In this document: positions 47,644-56,474 of the stretch, one piece after another
Position numbering within the stretch: the first letter of the stretch is position 1
Layout: every line of letters starts with the position of its first letter
NCBI RefSeq assembly: GCF_001955655.1
Contig: NZ_MSPW01000009.1
Span: 98,024-162,023, forward strand
Origin: Viridibacillus arenosi
GTDB taxonomy: Bacteria; Bacillota; Bacilli; Bacillales_A; Planococcaceae
Direction of reading: 5' to 3'
DNA length: 64,000 nucleotides
Notes under the pieces: model-generated
What the model was told of the DNA's origin: nothing
The model's input: the letters and a program-made list of their open reading frames with translations, nothing else
Databases searched by the model: none
Translations under genes and position numbers: made by a program

Positions 47644-47676
47644 AAGCATTTCGCAGTTGCGAAATGCTTTTTTTTT
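47644..47676 (+). terminator. Terminator of the YerD-like gene
   Basis: AGCATTTCGCA / TGCGAAATGCT, an 11-bp perfect stem with a 2-nt centre, followed by nine T residues. Confidence 0.9.
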
Positions 47677-47680
47677 ATAC

Positions 47681-47703
47681 AAAAAAACCGCTTTATAAGC
47701 GGT
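47681..47703 (-). terminator. Terminator of the malic enzyme gene
   Basis: ACCGCTT / AAGCGGT stem, followed on the minus strand by TTTTTTTG. It lies 10 nt beyond the stop at 47713. Confidence 0.85.
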
Positions 47704-47712
47704 CTATTGTTA

Positions 47713-49041
47713 TTAATCTATATGTGCCATCTCTATTAAAGCTACTCTTTCAACAGCTTCTGCCACCGATTTATGGACGTTTGGATCTAGTGGGTGTGGT
47801 ACAAGGTCACCGTTTCGCGTTGCATCTACAATGGCATTAGCGGCAGCTAATAACATTGAGTACGTAATACTTTTAACATTGGCATTTAATGCCCCTCTGA
47901 AAATCCCCGGGAAACCTAGAACATTATTTACAAGGCGACCATCTGCAGCATATGAAGCTCCAGCAGCAATTGCATCTTCAGGAGTAATTTCTGGGTATGG
48001 ATTTGAAAGAGCCAAAATGATTTGTCCTTCACGCACCATTGATGGTTGAATCAGACCTGATACTCCTGTCGTTGCAATGACAATATCACATTTTGCCATC
48101 GTTTCTTCAACTGACCCTACTACCGTTCCACCAAAACTACGCAAACGGACTAAGGCACTTTCTTGCGGATCTGTGCCACATACTTCTTTAACGCCATAAG
48201 CCATTAGCATACGACAAATTGCCAGTCCTGCTGCTCCGAGACCAATTTGACCAACAACAGCATCTTTCAATTCAACTCCTGCATAACGACAAGCTGATAT
48301 TACTGCAGCTAAAGTAACAACAGCTGTTCCATGCTGATCATCATGCATAACAGGGATTGGTAGCTCAGCTTTTAGACGTTCCTCAATTTCGAAGCAATGC
48401 GGAGAACCAATATCCTCCAACAAAATACCACCAAAGCCTTTTGCTATATGTTTTACGGTTTCAACTACTTCATCAGGATTGCTTGTATCGAGTAAGATTG
48501 GAATACCACTAATACCAGCAAATTGATCAAACAATACAGCTTTCCCTTCCATCACTGGCATACCTGCAACTGGTCCTATATTCCCCAAACCTAAAATGGC
48601 TGTACCATCTGTAATGATGGCAACAGTATTACCAATACTTGTGTAATAATGTGCTTTTTCAGGTGCTCGTTGAATTTCTTGGCAAACATTCGCCACACCT
48701 GGTGTATAAATACGACGTAAATCACTTAATGAGCGCACGTCAATACGACTCGTCATATGTATTTTTCCGCCCTCGTGAGCTTTCATGACGTCATCCGATA
48801 CTGAACGAACGTGAATATTGTCATCAATATTATTAATCGCATCGACAATCTGATTGAGCTGAGCTATATCTGCACAAGTACATGAAATATCACGAACTGT
48901 AGATAATGTACCGATTTTCATTGTTTTAATATCACCAATATCTCCGCCAATTGTGCCAATTGCTGTAGCAACCTTTGCCAAATTACCAGGTATAGATGGT
49001 GTTTCTACTATTAGATTACGAATAATGCTTTGAACGTTCAA
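47713..49041 (-). CDS. NAD(P)-dependent malic enzyme with N-terminal ACT domain
   Basis: Oxidatively decarboxylates malate to pyruvate. The 442-residue protein has an ACT-type regulatory domain (about 1-75: [20 protein letters not shown] ... [10 protein letters not shown]), then the malic N domain ([41 protein letters not shown]) and an NAD-binding domain ([13 protein letters not shown]). The ACT fusion suggests amino-acid control and differs from YtsJ-type enzymes that start directly with the malic domain. TTG 49041 lies 7 nt after GGGAGG; the longer frame to 49056 includes the SD. A cre-like site sits at 49059-49074. Confidence 0.9.
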   Translation of the reverse strand: MNVQSIIRNLIVETPSIPGNLAKVATAIGTIGGDIGDIKTMKIGTLSTVRDISCTCADIAQLNQIVDAINNIDDNIHVRSVSDDVMKAHEGGKIHMTSRIDVRSLSDLRRIYTPGVANVCQEIQRAPEKAHYYTSIGNTVAIITDGTAILGLGNIGPVAGMPVMEGKAVLFDQFAGISGIPILLDTSNPDEVVETVKHIAKGFGGILLEDIGSPHCFEIEERLKAELPIPVMHDDQHGTAVVTLAAVISACRYAGVELKDAVVGQIGLGAAGLAICRMLMAYGVKEVCGTDPQESALVRLRSFGGTVVGSVEETMAKCDIVIATTGVSGLIQPSMVREGQIILALSNPYPEITPEDAIAAGASYAADGRLVNNVLGFPGIFRGALNANVKSITYSMLLAAANAIVDATRNGDLVPHPLDPNVHKSVAEAVERVALIEMAHID

Positions 49042-49058
49042 TTTCTTTCCTCCCAATT

Positions 49059-49074
49059 ATGAAAACGCTTTATG
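49059..49074. promoter_or_regulatory. Candidate cre (CcpA) site at the malic enzyme start
   Basis: ATGAAAACGCTTTATG agrees with the cre core TGNAARCGYTTW at every position but diverges at the outer CA. It lies only 18 bp upstream of the start codon, where CcpA would act as a roadblock or repressor. Confidence 0.45.
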
Positions 49075-49265
49075 TCTATGGAGTTTATAATACTACTCTA
49101 TATGCTTCACGTAAATACGTTTACCTATAAAAAAACATAAAAAAACTAACTTATTCGCAAATTGAGGTTATTTTTACTACTTTTTACTACTTTCAATTCT
49201 TTTACAAATGTATTACATCATTAAATTACATTACAGTTACTTTCTTTTTTTCCTTCTCAATACTG

Positions 49266-49295
49266 AAAACGCATGAATTCAAATTCATGCGTTTT
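49266..49295. terminator. Bidirectional terminator-like hairpin
   Basis: AAACGCATGAATT / AATTCATGCGTTT, a 13-bp perfect stem flanked by A's and T's. It lies downstream (minus strand) of the sigma-factor gene and of a 34-codon open frame, so it may end that transcript; it also insulates the malic enzyme promoter. Confidence 0.6.
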
Positions 49296-49393
49296 CGTGA
49301 AGAAACAAATATCCTTAAAAAAATTTGTATGCTTTTCTTAACAAATCAATGCATATCACTAAAATCTATTCAGTTCGACACCAGACTCCCACT

Positions 49394-49498
49394 TCAAATT
49401 AAGATTTCTTCTACAACTGTACTCTTGAGTTCAATTATCCATGACATTTTCTGCAGAGTCTCTTTAAATTCCGCCAAGAAATTTGCTAATTTCGACAT
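49394..49498 (-). CDS. Possible small protein downstream of the sigma factor gene
   Basis: A 34-codon frame starting ATG 49498 that encodes a helical, amphipathic peptide (MSKLANFLAEFKETLQKM, then SWIIELKSTVVEEILI). The SD is poor (CGTGG). It lies 45 nt after the sigma factor stop and before the hairpin at 49266-49295, as a small co-transcribed gene would. It may be chance; evidence is position and composition only. Confidence 0.25.
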   Translation of the reverse strand: MSKLANFLAEFKETLQKMSWIIELKSTVVEEILI

Positions 49499-49542
49499 TT
49501 ACCACGGTAAACTGATAGACTTCTATAAAATTTCGCTTCCCC

Positions 49543-50043
49543 TTACTTAACTTTTTTACGACTTTTCATTTTTTCTTCTCGTATCTGCTTCATAATACGA
49601 TCTCTCCTTTTTTTAATACCGCCTATTGTAAGTCCTTCCATAACAGCTAATTCGCCATAACTATATCCTTTTATATACAACAGGATGAGTAACTGTAAAT
49701 CCTTCGTCGGTAACGATTCTAATATAGTATCAAGTATATGGATATCTGAGTCTTCTACACGGTAGTTTTTTATTAGCACTTCTAACGTCTCTGATTCGGC
49801 AGGTATATTACGCTCTTCATTGCGCGATTCTTTCTTCAATTCATCTAAAACAGCACCTTGAATACATCGGTAGGCATATGGAGCAAAATCACCGCGACTG
49901 TCTTCATATTTTGTCCACGCCTTCCAAAGTCCGATACGTGCTGCTTGTCTATATAGCTCTTGATCTCGATAAATACGACAGCGGTTCATAACACTTGTAA
50001 TCATTGGTTCAAATTGTGCTAAAACAATTTCAAATTGGTCCAT
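49543..50043 (-). CDS. Sigma-70 family factor next to a comK-like gene
   Basis: A 166-residue protein with a sigma region 2 (LYRQAARIGLWKAWTKYEDS, FAPYAYRCIQGAVLDELKK) and a region 4 HTH (LLILLYIKGYSYGELAVMEG) but little between, so it resembles small alternative sigma factors such as staphylococcal SigH/ComX-like proteins rather than SigA. The C-terminus is very basic (KMKSRKKVK). It is divergent from the comK-like gene at 50271, about 230 bp apart. No anti-sigma gene is recognised. A role in competence is inferred only from the neighbour. Confidence 0.78.
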   Translation of the reverse strand: MDQFEIVLAQFEPMITSVMNRCRIYRDQELYRQAARIGLWKAWTKYEDSRGDFAPYAYRCIQGAVLDELKKESRNEERNIPAESETLEVLIKNYRVEDSDIHILDTILESLPTKDLQLLILLYIKGYSYGELAVMEGLTIGGIKKRRDRIMKQIREEKMKSRKKVK

Positions 50044-50270
50044 TAGATGGCCTTTCTAGTTGTGCACAACACTTTGTTTTCCCGGGTATTGCTTATCGTA
50101 TATTGAATTATCGTTCAGGACGAATGTCTAAAGTTAACGTTTGATACAACAAACTTAATGTTTACCCTATCTTAAATCCATTAATAATTTATAATATTTG
50201 GAAATTATACAATATTATGTTGATTTACATTGGTTATTTTCGTATGATGGATGAAAATGCGAGGTGTTTG

Positions 50271-50747
50271 ATGATGTTTGATAAGGATTTAGATTTAATC
50301 ACTACCAATTCATTCGTTTTATCCCCCTTATTTGAAGGAGAAGTGAAGTCGAAGGTAATGACTAGAGATGGATATTTACACTCGACTTTAACGCCTATTC
50401 AGCTACTCGAAAAAATTTGTATTCGCTATGGTTCCACTTTTCAAGGTCGGATAGATGCAGTGAAGGAACTTCTCGGCTATTCAAAAAAACTACCACTTTA
50501 TATCGGCGAAGGTATTTACGCGTACCCGACACGATCACCTTATCACCCTGAGTGTGTATGGGTGTTTTATCATAATTATCGTTATGAGGAATATGGTAAA
50601 GGACAGACAATTCTTTATTTCGATCACGGCGAAATAGTCATACTGGATGTTTCCCTACATACAGTTAAAGAGCAACAGCAACGATTAGCCTCGATTATTT
50701 TATCTTTACGTTTTAATAAACAGCAAACACTAATTCGTCGAAAGTGA
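50271..50747 (+). CDS. ComK-family protein, second copy
   Basis: A 158-residue protein similar to ComK across the core: ITTNSFVLSPLFEGEVKSKV (strand-rich start), ICIRYGSTFQGRIDAVKELL (matching RSCRFFGSSYAGRKAG), KLPLYIGEGIYAYPTRSP (matching KPPIMVDPSNQIFLFPTLSS) and LYFDHGEIVILDVS. It is clearly diverged from the first ComK at 2854. The frame is open from 50217, but GAGGTG at 50261-50266 points to ATG 50271 or 50274. It is divergent from a sigma factor gene and ends with a terminator. Staphylococci also have two ComK proteins and a competence sigma factor, so this pair may form a similar module. Confidence 0.8.
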   Translation: MMFDKDLDLITTNSFVLSPLFEGEVKSKVMTRDGYLHSTLTPIQLLEKICIRYGSTFQGRIDAVKELLGYSKKLPLYIGEGIYAYPTRSPYHPECVWVFYHNYRYEEYGKGQTILYFDHGEIVILDVSLHTVKEQQQRLASIILSLRFNKQQTLIRRK

Positions 50748-50751
50748 TATC

Positions 50752-50789
50752 AAAAAAAGCTCCTTTTCATAAGAAATGCGAGCTTTTTA
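50752..50789 (+). terminator. Terminator of the comK-like gene
   Basis: AAAAAGCTC / GAGCTTTTT stem around a 15-nt loop, ending in TTTTTATTATTT. Confidence 0.8.
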
Positions 50790-51097
50790 TTATTTAGATA
50801 TATTGTTAAAAGCTCTTTCCATGTTGTTTTGAAACTAATCTAATGACGGCATTTAACAAATAAAAATTGAAAACTTAATTGATATTTCTTATAGTCGCCA
50901 TGTAACCACACTACTATTTACGACATAATCTTCGGCAAGTCGATAATTAAAATTGCTTTTGTCGATAACTTTTATGTTTTGTGATATTTTGTATAATTTC
51001 ATCGTTTCAAGTAAGTTTGATAATCGACGGAATTGTCGAAATAACTCGCGAGTATACATAGAATAATCGAATCCCACTTTTTGGAGGTGATATACCA

Positions 51098-52024
51098 ATG
51101 GATGTACCGGTAGGAAAGAAGAAGAAAAAAAGAAAATGGCCGTGGATTATTGGCCTAATTATTTTAGGAATTGGGCTGTATGGATGGAACGTATATGCTA
51201 ATTTGTCTTCGAATTTAAAGAGTGTGCACGTAGAAATTAATCGAGATAAATCCGATTTGAGGGTGGAAAAAGTCAATTTAGAGAAAAAAGAGCCGTTTTC
51301 CATTTTACTATTAGGAGTAGATCAACGAGAAAATGATAAAGGACGATCTGATACCATTATTGTACTAACGATTAATGCTAATGAAGGAAGTACGAAAATG
51401 CTAAGTATTCCGCGAGATACTTATACTAAAATTATTGGGTACGGGACGAGCGATAAGTTGAATCATGCATATGCTTTTGGAGGTACCAAAATGGCAATGG
51501 CCTCAGTTGAAAATTTACTTGATATTCCAATTGATTATGTAACGGAAGTGAACATGGAAGGCTTCCAAGATATTGTAGATGCTGTTGGAGGTATTACGGT
51601 GCATAATATGCTCGCATTCAAGGAAGAAAGTTATAGTTTTCCAAAAGGGGAAATAAAATTAGACGGTGAACATGCACTCGCATATGTACGTATGAGGAAG
51701 GAAGATCCTGATGGGGACTTTGGTCGCCAAGAACGACAAAAACAACTCATACAAGGAATTTTAAAAGAAGGAGCTTCTGTTAGTAGTCTATGGAAGTATA
51801 AAGATATTTTTAATGCACTTGGTGACAATATTTCAACTAATTTAACATTTGGACAAATGATGGAGCTACAAAAAAATCATAAAGAAGCGATTAATTCGAT
51901 TGAACAACTCTATTTTAATAAGGGGCAAGGTCAGACGATGCATGGTATTTGGTATTATATGATGAATAAGAAGGAACTTAAGGATGTATCAGCAGAATTA
52001 AAAACTCATTTAGGCTTGAAATAG
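51098..52024 (+). CDS. LCP family wall polymer ligase, second copy
   Basis: A 308-residue LytR-CpsA-Psr protein: a basic start (MDVPVGKKKKKRKW), one membrane helix (about 16-35), then the LCP domain with LLGVDQRENDKGRSDTIIVL, LSIPRDTYTKIIG and AYVRMRKEDPDGDFGRQERQ. TGGAGGTGAT precedes ATG 51098. It stands alone and is followed by cell-wall hydrolase genes. Paralogue of the gene at 39775; which polymer each attaches cannot be told. Confidence 0.92.
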   Translation: MDVPVGKKKKKRKWPWIIGLIILGIGLYGWNVYANLSSNLKSVHVEINRDKSDLRVEKVNLEKKEPFSILLLGVDQRENDKGRSDTIIVLTINANEGSTKMLSIPRDTYTKIIGYGTSDKLNHAYAFGGTKMAMASVENLLDIPIDYVTEVNMEGFQDIVDAVGGITVHNMLAFKEESYSFPKGEIKLDGEHALAYVRMRKEDPDGDFGRQERQKQLIQGILKEGASVSSLWKYKDIFNALGDNISTNLTFGQMMELQKNHKEAINSIEQLYFNKGQGQTMHGIWYYMMNKKELKDVSAELKTHLGLK

Positions 52025-52080
52025 TTAAATAGTTTATTTTTATTACTATTGATATAATTTTATTATTTTTAATTAGTCAT

Positions 52081-52117
52081 AAAAACCCTTGTTATTTTCA
52101 CAACAAGGGTTTTTATA
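52081..52117 (+). terminator. Terminator of the second LCP gene
   Basis: AAAAACCCTTGTT / AACAAGGGTTTTT, a 13-bp stem with a loop of about 8 nt and T tail. Confidence 0.9.
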
Positions 52118-52280
52118 GTTTTAAATGACCATTACTTTAGAATCTTGCGCATTTTAATAAATTAATCACTATCTTATTACCCCTTTTTACTAATTTCATT
52201 GTTTTCTCTGTTTTTTTTCAATAGAATGAGGGTACAAAGAACAGGGATGACAATTTGAAATATAAAGAGGAGTGATTTTT

Positions 52281-53396
52281 GTGAAAAAAGCTACCTATTC
52301 CATTTTGGCTACAGGTGCACTCGCACTTTGTATAAATAGTCAATCGACAGAAGCAAGCTCAAACACTTATACGGTGAAGAGTGGTGATTCTTTATACACA
52401 ATCGCACTTAAACATGGCACAACAGTCACTAAATTAAAAAAGTCGAATAATTTGAAATCAGATATAATTTATCCAAAACAAAAACTGCTACTTTCCGGCA
52501 AAGTATCTACCCAAACATCTAAAGCACCATCTAATACAGCGAATACAAATGCAGTTTCTCCATCTAGTAATACAGCTACTTATAAAGTGAAACAAGGCGA
52601 CACACTTTCAAAGATTTCAACAAAATATAAAGTCTCTGTCAGTGCCCTTCAAAAAACAAATAATATAAAGGATCATCTTATATTTGTAGGACAAAAGATT
52701 AAAATCCCTACTACAACGACAAACGCAGGTAAACCAACTGGTAATACTACAAAACCCAAGCCGGATACAACAACTAAACCATCAAATCCAACAAATGTTA
52801 ATGCTACTTCCTATAAAGTTGCAGCTGGTGATACGTTATCTGGCATTGCTTATAAATTCGGAATAACGATAACACAATTGAAATCTTGGAACGGTTTAAC
52901 TTCTGATCTAATTCGTGTTGGACAAACATTAAAAGTCAAAAACAGCTCGAACTCTACTATCCAACAAGATAAGGAAAATACAACAAATGTTTCTAAACCA
53001 ACAGCACCAACAGTTTCAACAAATGAAATTAAACAAAAAGCTGTTAGCTTAGGTCTATCTTTACAAAATACACCTTATGTTTGGGGTGGACAAACACCAG
53101 CAGGTTTTGATTGTAGCGGTTTCATTCACTATGTATTTAATAATGCTGGCCTTTCCATGACTCGTACAAACGCTGCCGGTTATGAAGCTAGATCTTACTA
53201 TATCAATACTCCTCAAGTAGGTGACCTAGTATTTTTCCGTGATACATATCAAACTGGTATTTCGCATTTAGGCATTTATATTGGTAATGGTCAATTCGTA
53301 CATGCTGGAGGTACACATGTTCAAGTCTCTTCAGTAAACGAACCTTATTGGGCCAAGCACTTTGATAGTTATAAACGTTTCTATTCACTTGATTGA
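52281..53396 (+). CDS. Secreted LysM-NlpC/P60 peptidoglycan endopeptidase (LytE/CwlS-like)
   Basis: Cuts D-Glu-mesoDAP-type (or Lys-type) stem peptides during growth and cell separation. The 371-residue protein has a signal peptide (MKKATYSILATGALALCINS), three LysM domains (YTVKSGDSLYTIALKHGTTV; YKVKQGDTLSKISTKYKVSV; YKVAAGDTLSGIAYKFGITI) joined by Thr/Pro/Asn linkers, and a C-terminal NlpC/P60 domain with Cys in FDCSGF, His in SHLGIYIGN and the FVHAGG box. AAGAGGAG is followed 9 nt later by GTG 52281; GTG 52272 overlaps the SD. Confidence 0.92.
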   Translation: MKKATYSILATGALALCINSQSTEASSNTYTVKSGDSLYTIALKHGTTVTKLKKSNNLKSDIIYPKQKLLLSGKVSTQTSKAPSNTANTNAVSPSSNTATYKVKQGDTLSKISTKYKVSVSALQKTNNIKDHLIFVGQKIKIPTTTTNAGKPTGNTTKPKPDTTTKPSNPTNVNATSYKVAAGDTLSGIAYKFGITITQLKSWNGLTSDLIRVGQTLKVKNSSNSTIQQDKENTTNVSKPTAPTVSTNEIKQKAVSLGLSLQNTPYVWGGQTPAGFDCSGFIHYVFNNAGLSMTRTNAAGYEARSYYINTPQVGDLVFFRDTYQTGISHLGIYIGNGQFVHAGGTHVQVSSVNEPYWAKHFDSYKRFYSLD

Positions 53397-53447
53397 TACT
53401 TATACGCAAAAAAATGTATTCTACACTGTTGTTATAAACCAACAGTC

Positions 53448-53498
53448 AAAAAAAGCATTGCCATGGCAATCCAAATTGCCTTGGGAATGCTTTTTTGT
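53448..53498 (+). terminator. Terminator of the LysM endopeptidase gene
   Basis: AAAAGCATTGCC...GGCAAT / ATTGCC...GGGAATGCTTTTTT, a long imperfect stem ending in a T tract, about 50 nt past the stop. Confidence 0.85.
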
Positions 53499-53599
53499 AT
53501 AGTTAAGTAAGCCAGGAAAAGTATAGAACATAATACTGAAATATTCTTCTTGAACAACTTCAAAGCTATTTACACTGAAATATTTCAATAACAACTAGA

Positions 53600-53622
53600 T
53601 TTTGTAACATTATGTTACAAAA
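53600..53622. repeat. Perfect 10-bp inverted repeat in a long promoter region
   Basis: TTTTGTAACA-TTA-TGTTACAAAA. It lies about 310 bp upstream of the SH3-NlpC/P60 gene in otherwise empty, AT-rich DNA. The symmetric TGTAACA/TGTTACA form suggests a binding site for a dimeric regulator; no known site is recognised with certainty. Confidence 0.55.
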
Positions 53623-53790
53623 CACTTCGCTAAAAACTTAAATTATCCAACATATTCCACCAATTTAACCTTTACATAATTTGTTTAACTTTTAAGTAAA
53701 AGAAATTAGTGATTTCCCACTAATATTCAAACAACAAAGACTTAAATACCATTCATCATTAGAACTTTATCCTCATTTTTGTTACACAAC

Positions 53791-53807
53791 TGTAATATAA
53801 CTGTAAA
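53791..53807 (+). promoter_or_regulatory. WalR (YycF) box upstream of the SH3-NlpC/P60 gene
   Basis: TGTAAT-ATAAC-TGTAAA matches the WalR direct repeat TGTWAH-N5-TGTWAH at every position. WalRK controls wall hydrolases such as LytE and CwlO in Bacillus, so a DL-endopeptidase is an expected target. The site is about 130 bp before the start codon. Confidence 0.7.
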
Positions 53808-53932
53808 CGAAATAGCATTGTGTTTCTTTTCTGAATTCTTTAAAGTATTACTTAGTCAAACAAACTAAAATTCAAAATAATCGTTGAACATTATATACAA
53901 AAAAATTGTTGAAAAAGTTGGAGGACGAATTG

Positions 53933-54682
53933 ATGAATATGAAAGCATTATTAACAGCAATCGCATCAAGCACACTTGCTTTAACATTTGCCTTTGGAAG
54001 TGCTAAAGCTGCTGAAAACGACAACAACACTAAAGAAAATACAAAAGTTAAAACAGTTGAAGTAACTCAAGTTTCAAACCCGACTGCTACTAAAGTTAAT
54101 AGTCGTTTTAAAACAACTGCAAGCTTGAACCTACGTTCTAATGCTTCAACTAGCTCAACAGTAAAAACAACTGTTGCTTCAGGCACTGTTGTAAAGGCAT
54201 CTGCTAAAAAAACAATTGATAACAAAACATGGTATAAAGTTACAGCAAACGGCAAGGTAGGCTGGATGTCTGGTGCTTACCTATCAAAAACATCAAAGAG
54301 CGTAACAAAAGCATCTGCAAGTAATGATTCTGGTAGCGACATCGTCGATCAAGCCCTTAAATATATTGGTATTCCATACCGTTATGGTGGTACGACTACT
54401 TCTGGATTCGATTGCAGCGGCTTTACACAATATGTTTTCAAACAACAAGGTAAATCTATTACACGTACAAGTCGTTCACAACGTAGTGAAACTAGATATA
54501 CAAGCAACCCACAAGCAGGTGATTTAGTATTCTTCACACAAGGCGGAGGCTCAATCGATCACGTAGCGATTTATATGGGTGATGGTAAAATCGTACATGC
54601 TGCTGGAAGCCAAGTTCAAGTACAATCTATCAATAATGGATACTGGAATCGCTATTTACACAGCTATGGTACTTTTAACTAA
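53933..54682 (+). CDS. Secreted SH3-NlpC/P60 peptidoglycan endopeptidase
   Basis: A 249-residue protein with a signal peptide (MNMKALLTAIASSTLALTFA, cleavage near AKA-AE), one bacterial SH3 domain (about 57-120: TASLNLRSNASTSSTVKTTV ... GWMSGAYL) and a C-terminal NlpC/P60 domain with Cys in FDCSGF, His in DHVAIYMGD and VHAAGS. The frame is open 9 codons upstream, but GGAGGA lies 7 nt before ATG 53933. A WalR box and a palindrome lie in its 535-bp upstream region. Together with the LysM enzyme it forms a pair of likely DL-endopeptidases with different wall-binding modules. Confidence 0.92.
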   Translation: MNMKALLTAIASSTLALTFAFGSAKAAENDNNTKENTKVKTVEVTQVSNPTATKVNSRFKTTASLNLRSNASTSSTVKTTVASGTVVKASAKKTIDNKTWYKVTANGKVGWMSGAYLSKTSKSVTKASASNDSGSDIVDQALKYIGIPYRYGGTTTSGFDCSGFTQYVFKQQGKSITRTSRSQRSETRYTSNPQAGDLVFFTQGGGSIDHVAIYMGDGKIVHAAGSQVQVQSINNGYWNRYLHSYGTFN

Positions 54683-54705
54683 TTTAAAATAATCAATCAT
54701 TTTAG

Positions 54706-54757
54706 AACCTCTAAGTATTGGTCTTTTAGAAAAAAAGCCCTTTACTTAGAGGTTTTT
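54706..54757 (+). terminator. Terminator of the SH3 endopeptidase gene
   Basis: AACCTCTAAGTA pairs with TACTTAGAGGTT around a loop of about 28 nt, followed by TTTTATG. Confidence 0.7.
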
Positions 54758-54812
54758 ATGTTTGAAATTAGTAATCCTTACTTCTCTTTTAAAACTTAAA
54801 GCTTATGTCACA

Positions 54813-54846
54813 TAAAAAAACCTCGAGCTTTGCCGGCTCGAGGTTT
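54813..54846 (-). terminator. Terminator of the trypsin-like protease gene
   Basis: Minus strand AAACCTCGAGC / GCTCGAGGTTT, an 11-bp perfect stem with a 7-nt loop, followed by TTTTTATG. It lies just past the stop at 54853. Confidence 0.9.
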
Positions 54847-54852
54847 AGGTAC

Positions 54853-56337
54853 TTATTCTTCTGATTTTTCATCCGCAGGTTTTTCAGTTGGAGTTTCTGT
54901 ACCTTGTGTTTCTACAGATTCTTTTTCCTCTTCATCTGATTTTCCATTGTCATCAACTGGTGGCGTAGTTACATTTTCTTTATCTTCTTCTTTTTTGTCA
55001 CCAGAACCTGATGTCGGCAGATCTGTATTTGTCGATAAGATATTAATTTTTGTAAACTGATAGTCTCCATATTCATCAATAATTATTGTGTACTCAATGG
55101 ATTGTTTTATCGTTCCTTTTGTACCTGTTTTAACGTCTTTGTAAGTGTATGTCGAGTTAATAATTGCTGTCGCGTAGTGATCAGAGATGTTCGGAGAATC
55201 ATCATAAATATGCACTGCGCCAAAAGTAAATTTCAAATCTTGATACTCTTTATCTTTTGATGAATAGTTTGCAATCATCTCTTTAGCTGTTGTTGCTGCA
55301 CTACTGTTTGGTAACAAATAAGTTTCGTAGTAGTTTTTATTTTTATCTTTGATAGCGTATGGGAATAATTCATAGTAGCCATCAATATAGTCTTTAATTA
55401 ATTTTTTGTCTAAATAAGCATCCTGCTTATGATCGTAATCTTCTTCGTCATCTAGTTTAATGTCGACGTCTTGGTCTGCCCATTTGGTGATAAGTGACAT
55501 TATTGAATAGATCGGGATTGCGTAACCAATTTCAGGTTTATCCGTTAAAATGATGGAGTTAATACCGATAACATTACCAGTTGTCGCATTAACTAAAGGT
55601 CCACCACTAGAACCTGGCTCTAATCTTGCTGTGATTTCATATAGATTTGAATAATTATATTCATCTGTAAAATTGGCGTCTAAACTTTTAATATCGCCTT
55701 CTGTTGAAGTACCACCCTTGTTATTAGGACTTCCAACGGCAATGACTGGCGTATTTATTTTTGCTTTTGTAGTATCCAGTACAAGTGGGTCTTTACCTTC
55801 TAAACTAGGAACACGAATTAGTGCAATATCTGTTTTTTTGGAAATACCTATTACTTGTCCTTGAAATTCTTGACCATGCTCATTTGTCACAAATACATAA
55901 GATGCATCTTTTACAACATGTGCATTTGTAATAATGTCCCCTTTTTTATTGAAAAGAAAGCCCGATCCTTGTTGTAAATCTGTGTAGACAGTGTACACTT
56001 GCGTTTTTGCATTCGCAATAATAGCAGATGTATCATTTTTAGGCATTATCACATCTGTGACATCTTCATTCGTGATACCAGCTTTTACATCCGTCGTGAC
56101 AGATCCTTCTTGTTTCTCAGGAGTGTCCTCATCTAAATCTTCTTTTGGTTCTTCCTGAGTTGGTTTTTGGACATCAGCCACTTTAACATTTGGTTCAGTT
56201 GTCGCTTCATCATTTTTTGTAAGGAGTGTGTATAATCCAGCAATAACTGCTATGATTAAAATAATGGAAGCCGCTACACGTTTGAAGGATGTTTTTTGGG
56301 GTCGATATCTTCTATTATTATTCACTTTTACATCCAC
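54853..56337 (-). CDS. Membrane-anchored trypsin-like serine protease with TcaA-like C-terminal domain
   Basis: A 494-residue protein: short cytoplasmic tail, one membrane helix (about 20-40), an acidic linker, then an S1C/HtrA-type protease with the triad His (ITNAHVV), Asp (TDIALIRV) and Ser (EPGSSGGPL). There is no PDZ domain. Instead residues about 330-440 (YIDGYYELFPYAIKDKNKNY ... YQFTKINIL) resemble the NTF2-like domain seen in TcaA-type proteins. The C-terminus is a Glu/Thr/Pro-rich tail. GTG 56337 or 56325 could be the start; neither SD is ideal (AGGAAG). It is divergent from the CapA-like gene. Confidence 0.83.
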   Translation of the reverse strand: MDVKVNNNRRYRPQKTSFKRVAASIILIIAVIAGLYTLLTKNDEATTEPNVKVADVQKPTQEEPKEDLDEDTPEKQEGSVTTDVKAGITNEDVTDVIMPKNDTSAIIANAKTQVYTVYTDLQQGSGFLFNKKGDIITNAHVVKDASYVFVTNEHGQEFQGQVIGISKKTDIALIRVPSLEGKDPLVLDTTKAKINTPVIAVGSPNNKGGTSTEGDIKSLDANFTDEYNYSNLYEITARLEPGSSGGPLVNATTGNVIGINSIILTDKPEIGYAIPIYSIMSLITKWADQDVDIKLDDEEDYDHKQDAYLDKKLIKDYIDGYYELFPYAIKDKNKNYYETYLLPNSSAATTAKEMIANYSSKDKEYQDLKFTFGAVHIYDDSPNISDHYATAIINSTYTYKDVKTGTKGTIKQSIEYTIIIDEYGDYQFTKINILSTNTDLPTSGSGDKKEEDKENVTTPPVDDNGKSDEEEKESVETQGTETPTEKPADEKSEE

Positions 56338-56474
56338 TTCCTGTCTGCATAAAATTCATTACTATAATAGACGGATGAACTACATCTAAAGTTTCAAAAA
56401 ATGTAGTAATCATTTTTCACAAAGTTTATCATAGCACAATCTATAGAAAATGGACTTAGAAAGGATGATTTTCT

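Noticed and set aside
49287..49550. 87-codon plus-strand open frame upstream of the sigma factor end
   Set aside because: It starts within a hairpin, has no SD and overlaps the end of the sigma factor gene antisense.
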